Assembly: GCA_036511595.1 (NCBI GenBank)
Contig: DATCBY010000067.1
Location: 1-48,635 of the forward strand
Length of the DNA: 48,635 nucleotides
Origin: DASZQY01 sp036511595
GTDB taxonomy: Bacteria > Pseudomonadota > Alphaproteobacteria > Rhizobiales > Kaistiaceae
Reading direction: 5' to 3'
Positions 43,781 to 48,635 of the stretch are shown here, in pieces. The position numbers and the translations under genes were made by a program. The notes beneath the pieces were generated by a model. The model did no database searches, was not told the origin of the DNA, and saw only the letters and a list, made by a program, of their open reading frames with translations. How positions within the stretch are numbered: the stretch's first letter is position 1; the number at the start of each line of letters is the position of its first letter.

Positions 43781-45766
43781 CTACGAGCCGGGTGCCTCGA
43801 AGCCTATCCGCAGGTGCGTGCTGTCGCAGAACGGCTTGGTGCGCGAGCCGCCGCAGCGGCAGAGCCGGGCCTGGGTGATCCGGTCGATCGTGCGCCCGGT
43901 GCCGCTGCATATCTCAAGATTGCCCGAGACCTTCAGCGGGCCGTTCTTTTCCGGGTCGATCGTGAGGGGCCCGTCGCGAAATGCCAGCGGTTCCGACGGC
44001 CGCGTCTCGGGCTCGCCGGTCGCCACAAATCCGATGGTCTTGTGCGACCCGTCGCAGAACGGCTTGCGTTTTGAAGCGCCGCAACGACAGAGCGTGGCGC
44101 GATAGCCGGCGTCTTCTCCCGTGAGCTTCAATTCGGCCCGAAGGGCGTAGGGACCGTTTTCGCGGAGACTGGCGAGGTTGACCGGCGGTGCCACTTCCTG
44201 GGGCCCGCCGTCCTTGCGCGTATAGCGGATCGCCCCCGAGGGGCATTCGTGCGCAACGGTGACAAGATCCTCCACGGGCATCGCATCCGGACAGATCCAG
44301 GTGCCAGGTGTATTGGCGCGAAAGACGCTCGGCGCGCCGAGGACGCAAAAGCGAGAATGGATGCAGCGCCTCCCATTGAATCGGATGGTTATTTTCTCGC
44401 CTTCCGCGATCTCCGCACCGTCGCCTCCGCCTCCGCCGGGCGGTACGTCGAGTGGCGCGGCTGGCGCCGCCGGTGGCTTCGTACCAAGCCCCGGACCGGC
44501 GGAGTTTACCGTGCGCAGCTCGGCAACGCCGAAGCGCGCCGCCATGCGCTCGAGCGTGTCCGGAATGCCTGCGAGTTCGTGTCCCGCCGCAAAAAGGGTG
44601 CTCGCGTGCCGGCTCATCTCGACGAGACGCTCGGCGATGATGCGCGCTTCGCCGTCGCCTGATGGCAAACGCGCTACGTCGCGCAGCATCGTGAAGGTTA
44701 CGCCGGCGTTGATGCCCGGATGGGAACGGCTGGCCGGCAGCGAGGCGAGATGGGATCCGATCCGTGACAGCACCATCATCAGGTCGATGCCCGCATCGAG
44801 GAAAACGCGCTTGCCGGTGGCGCCGTCACGGCCGCGCCCGTAGCCCTGCACCAGGCAACGCAACGCGTGTCCGTAGACGGCATTGGCAAGGTCCAGCACG
44901 CGCGCAGCCTCCGGCGCGTCGATGAACACGCGGTGCGCCGGATCGAGCGCCCGCCGCATGACCGGGTTATGCGCGACCGGAAACGCCGGTGCGAATGTCG
45001 GGTCCGTCTCAAGGAATTCGCCATACTCCCGGCGCACCGTCAGGAAGCGGCTGTAGTGGCTGTTCTCGCTGTGATCGGGGGCGCCTTCGCCCTGCTCGAT
45101 GATCGTCTCGATCGCCTCTTCCGCGCTCTTCAGGTCGGTGACGGCGGCGATCCCGGGCATCGACACGTCGCTATGGCTGATCTGCGATCCGACTTCGCCA
45201 CAGAAAAGCGCCTGCGCTCCGAGGTGATGCGCGAGCACCTCGAACCCGTGGCGGATGCCGCGATAGAGGTGGCCGACGGTGTTGTAGTCCTGCGCGTGCG
45301 GCATCAGCCGGCCTTTGGGCTGCGTCCGGCGATAGTCGGCGACGTGGACGAACTCGGTCGAATCGGAGAGCTGCTTGCCCTCCGGCCGCTCGAGAAAAAT
45401 GAAATGGTCGAGCACCGTCGGCGAAAACCCGGCGAGTTCGACCACCACGCCCGACGGGTGATAGCCCGGCGGAATCGGAAAATTCGGTCTTGAGAAATGC
45501 GGCGAGCCGCCTATCGCGGTGGCGAGGTTGCTCGCGAGGGCAAGATGCGTCATCTCCTCAACGGCAACCGAGATGATCGCGTGCCTCCAGCGCGCCACGG
45601 CAAGCGCCTGTGCGGGCGTCAGTCCGTCGCGCTCGCCGCGCTTCAGGCTCCATGCTGCGTAGAGGTAGCAGCACATCAGGTTGTGCTCGATCGCCGCCGC
45701 CTCGGCGAGGAGATAGATCAGCTCCTCGCGGGTCTCGATCCGGATTTTCGGTTCTTCGTGCGCCAT
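43781..45766 (-). CDS. Ferritin-like / 4Fe-4S / double CDGSH iron-sulfur fusion protein
   Basis: A 661-residue multidomain protein. Residues about 10-340 are a ferritin-like domain of the iminophenyl-pyruvate dimer synthase (VioB-like) type, with E27-H28 and an E-x2-H motif (E71, H74) as candidate di-iron ligands. Residues 459-520 are a divergent single-cluster ferredoxin domain (Fer4_19) with C468, C474, C492 and C508. Two CDGSH domains follow: CRCGASKRKPFCDGSH (560-575) and a variant with CDSTH (636-651), each with the 3Cys-1His pattern for a 2Fe-2S cluster. It has no signal peptide. The reaction is unknown; an oxidative or iron-handling redox role is inferred. ATG 45766 fits the domain boundary. 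Confidence 0.85.
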   Translation of the reverse strand: MAHEEPKIRIETREELIYLLAEAAAIEHNLMCCYLYAAWSLKRGERDGLTPAQALAVARWRHAIISVAVEEMTHLALASNLATAIGGSPHFSRPNFPIPPGYHPSGVVVELAGFSPTVLDHFIFLERPEGKQLSDSTEFVHVADYRRTQPKGRLMPHAQDYNTVGHLYRGIRHGFEVLAHHLGAQALFCGEVGSQISHSDVSMPGIAAVTDLKSAEEAIETIIEQGEGAPDHSENSHYSRFLTVRREYGEFLETDPTFAPAFPVAHNPVMRRALDPAHRVFIDAPEAARVLDLANAVYGHALRCLVQGYGRGRDGATGKRVFLDAGIDLMMVLSRIGSHLASLPASRSHPGINAGVTFTMLRDVARLPSGDGEARIIAERLVEMSRHASTLFAAGHELAGIPDTLERMAARFGVAELRTVNSAGPGLGTKPPAAPAAPLDVPPGGGGGDGAEIAEGEKITIRFNGRRCIHSRFCVLGAPSVFRANTPGTWICPDAMPVEDLVTVAHECPSGAIRYTRKDGGPQEVAPPVNLASLRENGPYALRAELKLTGEDAGYRATLCRCGASKRKPFCDGSHKTIGFVATGEPETRPSEPLAFRDGPLTIDPEKNGPLKVSGNLEICSGTGRTIDRITQARLCRCGGSRTKPFCDSTHLRIGFEAPGS

Positions 45767-45851
45767 GTTTCCGTAGGGCTCCCGAGAGAAAATATTCTGA
45801 CACAAGGCCGGCCGGGGCGCCATTGCCGGGCCTGGAAAAGGCCAGGCGAGG

Positions 45852-45876
45852 GGAACATTTCTCCCTTGCGTTTGTT
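45852..45876 (+). promoter_or_regulatory. Candidate EcfG (general stress) promoter
   Basis: GGAAC (45852-45856) and TGTT (45873-45876) are separated by 16 bases, close to the EcfG consensus GGAAC-N16/17-CGTT of alphaproteobacterial stress promoters. It points to the small membrane protein gene 74 bases downstream. One mismatch in the -10 element. Confidence 0.35.
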
Positions 45877-45950
45877 GTCGAACCGGTTCCTGGCCTCCGG
45901 TCGGGTCTGCTCGTGTGGGGGCGGAAGATTCCGTTAGAGGAGAGATCAAG

Positions 45951-46304
45951 ATGGCTATGACTCAGAATGACAGATTGACGGACAGCCGCTTGCCGCCGGC
46001 CCGCGAAGAAGGCACGGCACCCGTCATGCTGGCCGTCATCGCAGTGGTGATCCTGCTGGCGGCGGTCTATTTCGTCGCGCGCACGTACTGGGGACCGTCG
46101 ACGACCGCAACAACGACCGTCAGCGAACCCCCAGCCATCACCAGCCAGCTGCCCGCACCGGCGCCAGCGCCAAGCGCGATGGCGCCGGCGACGCCGGACA
46201 CGAACCGCCCGGCGATCACCCCGCCGCCCGCCGCAACCGATACCGTTCCGGCGCCGGATAACGGCTCCGCGACCAGCGCGCCGGCGCTGCAGCCCATACA
46301 GTAA
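45951..46304 (+). CDS. Small single-pass membrane protein with Pro/Ala/Thr-rich tail
   Basis: A 117-residue protein not recognised as a known family. A short charged N-terminus is followed by one membrane helix at about residues 24-45 (PVMLAVIAVVILLAAVYFVA) and a low-complexity tail rich in Pro, Ala and Thr to the end. The layout suggests an inner-membrane anchor with an extended periplasmic tail. ATG 45951 has an AGGAGAGA ribosome-binding site. A stress-type promoter is possible upstream, and a hairpin lies downstream. Confidence 0.75.
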   Translation: MAMTQNDRLTDSRLPPAREEGTAPVMLAVIAVVILLAAVYFVARTYWGPSTTATTTVSEPPAITSQLPAPAPAPSAMAPATPDTNRPAITPPPAATDTVPAPDNGSATSAPALQPIQ

Positions 46305-46325
46305 GTTTGAGCTGCCGATCGTTTC

Positions 46326-46353
46326 AAGGGGCTCGGCGAAAGCCGGGCCCCTT
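46326..46353 (+). other. Stem-loop with GAAA tetraloop after small membrane protein gene
   Basis: AAGGGGC and GCCCCTT plus inner CGGC/GCCG enclose a GAAA tetraloop, with a single T/G mismatch in the stem. No T-run follows, so it may be a weak terminator or mRNA-stabilising structure. Confidence 0.5.
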
Positions 46354-46538
46354 GCAATTAGATGCCGTCCTTACGAAGAATGCCCCGCCGTCGGAGAACG
46401 AAAGAACCGCATCCGCGGAGGCAGGAAAATGGAACGCTCAACAGGACGCTGGCGATACCTCCTGACAAGACTGAGGCTTTGCAATCGCCACGATGGTAAC
46501 ATGCTCGGCATGCGATCGGCCGCGAAGCAAGGTGTGCC

Positions 46539-47375
46539 ATGAAGACAATCCTCGTTCCCGTCGAGCCAAGTCCTCTTCTCCCTTCGATTCTGCAAACGGC
46601 GTGGCTGCTGGGCAGCGCCTTCGGAAGCTACCTTGAGGGCTTTGCCCTCAGTCCCGTCCTCAGTCCGTTCCTCGGCGCCGATGCAATTGGCGGCGCCGTG
46701 GTTTACGACGCTGATCTGCGTCAGGACGACGAGACCGTGCAGGAATCGCGCAAGGCGTTCGAGCAGGCGCTGACCGAGCGCGGCAAACAATCGGCGTTGC
46801 GCAACCTGCCGACGTTCGGCTGGCTGAAGGATGCTTCGCAGGGCGACGGCTTCGTCGGCGCGTATGGTCGCGTGTTTGACGTCACCGTCGTCGGCAAGCC
46901 GGGCTCGACCGCGGAGAGCCCGCGCATGAGCACGTTTGAAGCGGCGCTCTTCGATGCCGGCCGTCCCGTCCTCATCGCGCCGCCGTCGCCTCCGGCCAAG
47001 CTTGGCGAGGTGGTCACCGTCGCGTGGAACCGCAGTGCTGAAACCGCCCGCACCGTGGCCTTCGCCTTGCCGATCCTGCAGCAGGCAAAGCGCGTTGTTG
47101 TTCTCTCGCTGGAGGGCGGACAGGTGTCGGGACCCGACGGCGAGCAGGCCGCAGGGTACCTGCGGCGACACGGCATTGCCTGCGAGGTGATTTCCGTCGG
47201 CGGCAAGGGCAGCGAGCCGGTCGGGCCCGCGGTTCTGTCCCAGGCGGCGCGCATCGGCAGCGATCTCATCGTCAAGGGCGCTTTCACCCAGAGCCGTCTC
47301 AGCCAGATGATCTTCGGCGGCGCGACGCGTCACATCCTCGCCGAGACGACGCTCCCGGTTTTCATGGCCCATTAG
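46539..47375 (+). CDS. Universal stress protein (UspA family), tandem-domain size
   Basis: A 278-residue protein with two Usp-like halves. It begins MKTILVPVEPSPLL, and the C-terminal half ends with GAFTQSRLSQMIFGGATRHIL, which includes the conserved Usp loop FGGATRHIL. The ATP-binding G-2x-G-9x-G(S/T) pattern is not clear, so it may be a non-ATP-binding type. Usp proteins aid survival under stress. A GGAAC-N17-CGAT sequence starting at 46431 could be an EcfG-type promoter, but this is weak. Confidence 0.88.
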   Translation: MKTILVPVEPSPLLPSILQTAWLLGSAFGSYLEGFALSPVLSPFLGADAIGGAVVYDADLRQDDETVQESRKAFEQALTERGKQSALRNLPTFGWLKDASQGDGFVGAYGRVFDVTVVGKPGSTAESPRMSTFEAALFDAGRPVLIAPPSPPAKLGEVVTVAWNRSAETARTVAFALPILQQAKRVVVLSLEGGQVSGPDGEQAAGYLRRHGIACEVISVGGKGSEPVGPAVLSQAARIGSDLIVKGAFTQSRLSQMIFGGATRHILAETTLPVFMAH

Positions 47376-47388
47376 CCAGCCACCAAGA

Positions 47389-48447
47389 ATGACGGCCCGC
47401 AGTCAGTCCCCGACGGAAGCCGACGTCGCCGAGCTCGCCGGCGTGTCGCAGTCGGCCGTGTCGCGCGCCTTTACGCCGGGCGCCAGCGTCTCCGCCGAAA
47501 CACGGAAGAAAGTCCTGGGTGCGGCCCGGCGGCTGGGTTACCACCCCAATCTGATCGCACGCTCTCTCAGCACGAAGCGCTCGAACATCGTCGGATTGGC
47601 CGCGCGCAGTCTGGAAAATCCGTTCTACGCCCAGGTGGTCAAGGAACTGTCGGAGCGCCTCAGTGCCAGCGACCGCCACATCCTGCTCTTCGCGGCCTCG
47701 TCGGACGAAAGCGCCGGTCCGGCCGTCGAAACTTTTCTCAGCTATCAGATCGACGCCCTCGTACTGACGGCGACGTCACCGTCGCGCGCCCTCGTGCAGC
47801 AGTGCCGAAAGGTCGGCGTCCCCGTCGTCCTCATCAACCGCGACACGTCGCTGACCGGAGTTTCGACTGTCCGCGGCGACAACAAGCGCGCAGGCGAAAC
47901 GGTCGCAGCCTTTCTCGTAGCCGGCGGGCACGCGCAGATCGCCTTCATAGGCGGCTCGGAGACGTCTTCGGTCAGCCGCGAGCGGCAATTGGCCTTCGAG
48001 CGCAAACTCGCCGCAGCCGGCATCGGGCAGGTCACAACCCGTTTCGGCAACTACACGTTCGAGGGGGCCGCGGCCGCCGCCCGCTCGTTGTTGAGCATGC
48101 CACGTCGGCCGGACGCGATATTCTGTGCCTCGGACTACATGGCCTTCGCGGCGCTCGACGTTGCCAGGCGCGAATTCGGCCTGCGGCTTGGCGCCGATCT
48201 TTCGGTTGTGGGAGTTGACGACGTTGCCGAGGCCGGCCACGCCGCCTACGACCTGACGACGTTTTCGCAGCCGCCGGCGGCGCTTGCCGAGGCCGCCATC
48301 GACATCATCGATGCCCACATGGCCGACCCCGGAGCGCCAGCCCAGCGTTTTGAGGTACATGGTGAATTAATCGTACGCGGCAGCGCCCGCGTTCCCGCCG
48401 TAGGCGTTGCGGATGCTGGCGGCGGGCGCAGGATTTGGGCGCCGTGA
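47389..48447 (+). CDS. LacI-family transcriptional regulator
   Basis: A 352-residue sugar-responsive repressor. The helix-turn-helix is at about residues 8-30 (TEADVAELAGVSQSAVSRAF), and the hinge helix region LGYHPNLIARSLSTKRSN follows. The periplasmic-binding-protein-like sensor domain includes NIVGLAARSLENPFY and SVVGVDDVAEAGH. It begins 13 bases after the universal stress gene. A perfect palindrome just downstream is a likely operator, and its target operon has been separated by the IS. Confidence 0.92.
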   Translation: MTARSQSPTEADVAELAGVSQSAVSRAFTPGASVSAETRKKVLGAARRLGYHPNLIARSLSTKRSNIVGLAARSLENPFYAQVVKELSERLSASDRHILLFAASSDESAGPAVETFLSYQIDALVLTATSPSRALVQQCRKVGVPVVLINRDTSLTGVSTVRGDNKRAGETVAAFLVAGGHAQIAFIGGSETSSVSRERQLAFERKLAAAGIGQVTTRFGNYTFEGAAAAARSLLSMPRRPDAIFCASDYMAFAALDVARREFGLRLGADLSVVGVDDVAEAGHAAYDLTTFSQPPAALAEAAIDIIDAHMADPGAPAQRFEVHGELIVRGSARVPAVGVADAGGGRRIWAP

Positions 48448-48464
48448 AAAAGCCGCACTCACCG

Positions 48465-48493
48465 ATGCAAACTGGCATTGCATGCGCATGCAA
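48465..48493. promoter_or_regulatory. Candidate LacI-family operator
   Basis: TTGCATGCGCATGCAA (48478-48493) is a perfect 16-bp palindrome with a central CG-containing core, as in many LacI-family sites. An overlapping inverted repeat ATGCAA-N7-TTGCAT (48465-48483) lies beside it. The site is 17 bases after the LacI gene stop and just before the IS. Confidence 0.55.
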
Positions 48494-48499
48494 AATTGG

Positions 48500-48635
48500 C
48501 TAGGCCGTGTTGACGGGTTTTGACGGGAGACCCGAGTTTTGATTCAAGGCTTCCTTTCTGAAGGAGGCAGCATTGAGTCGGGGCGATCTGACGGACGCGG
48601 AATGGCGCATTCTCAATTCATTGTTGCCGGAGCGG
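48500..48635 (+). mobile_element. Right-hand IS terminus (IS5-like), truncated by window edge
   Basis: Identical to the reverse complement of bases 6-141. Begins at CTAG (48500-48503) 53 bases after the LacI gene. The element reads outward to the right. Only the 5' end is visible. Confidence 0.85.
48573..48635 (+). CDS. IS5-family transposase, N-terminal fragment
   Basis: Twenty-one codons from TTG 48573, with AAGGAGG five bases upstream, containing LTDAEWRIL and ending LLPER at the window edge. Same protein as the left-hand fragment. The catalytic region is outside the window. Confidence 0.7.
   Translation, partial: MSRGDLTDAEWRILNSLLPER

Noticed and set aside
1..48635. The whole window as a composite transposon
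   Set aside because: It holds essential core genes (polA, pheST, infC, rplT, efp) and would be far larger than typical composite elements; a contig ending at repeats is simpler.

Overview
The window is GC-rich alphaproteobacterial chromosome, most likely from a member of the Hyphomicrobiales (Rhizobiales). The best taxonomic markers are a complete acpXL-fabZ-fabF2XL-fabF1XL-adh2XL-lpxXL cluster for very-long-chain lipid A acyl chains, an adjacent RegB/ActS-RegA/ActR redox two-component pair, an MmcB-type DNA repair gene, and a perfect CtrA box upstream of a class A penicillin-binding protein. Almost all of it is dense, intact housekeeping DNA, with many genes overlapping by four bases (ATGA or GTGA).

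Both ends are the same insertion-sequence terminus in opposite orientation. The identity covers at least 136 bp and stops at CTAG on both sides. On the left the IS has cut a P4-type integrase gene after about 20 codons, next to the 3' end of tRNA-Leu(CAG). This is the classic edge of an integrative element that would lie to the left of base 1. On the right the IS lies just beyond a LacI-family gene and its probable operator, so the genes that regulator controls are outside the window.

Layout: 0.6-5.8 kb, NDUFA9-like protein, uppP, GST, queG, YdeI-like protein and an SDR protein. 6.0-11.2 kb, phaZ, DUF2852 protein, zinc metallopeptidase, RNase T2 and a Bcr/CflA efflux pump. 11.2-17.5 kb, PBP1A, a nonsense-broken DUF1835 gene and polA. 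17.5-24.5 kb (minus strand), DoxX, a DHFR-like gene, pheT, pheS, a Rieske oxygenase, rplT, rpmI and infC. 24.6-27.4 kb, ABHD10-like hydrolase, regB and regA. 27.5-33.3 kb (minus), mmcB and the VLCFA/lipid A cluster. 33.5-39.4 kb, a DUF1624 membrane protein, a FucU-type mutarotase, and a decaying sugar ABC operon with a scrambled GntR regulator, a frameshifted binding protein, an intact permease, a frameshifted permease and no ATPase. 39.4-48.4 kb, aldo/keto reductase, the efp/epmA/epmB module, an ArsC-like protein, a ferritin-like/CDGSH iron-sulfur fusion, a small membrane protein, a universal stress protein and the LacI regulator.

The most notable observations are: FabF2XL lacks every ketosynthase catalytic residue, suggesting a KS/chain-length-factor-like heterodimer that sets C28 acyl length; a Rieske oxygenase gene sits inside the infC-rpmI-rplT-pheST translation operon; a ferritin-like domain is fused to a 4Fe-4S domain and two CDGSH domains; and the GntR gene has its first FCD helix inverted in place. 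I saw no CRISPR array, no prophage structural genes and no obvious defence system.
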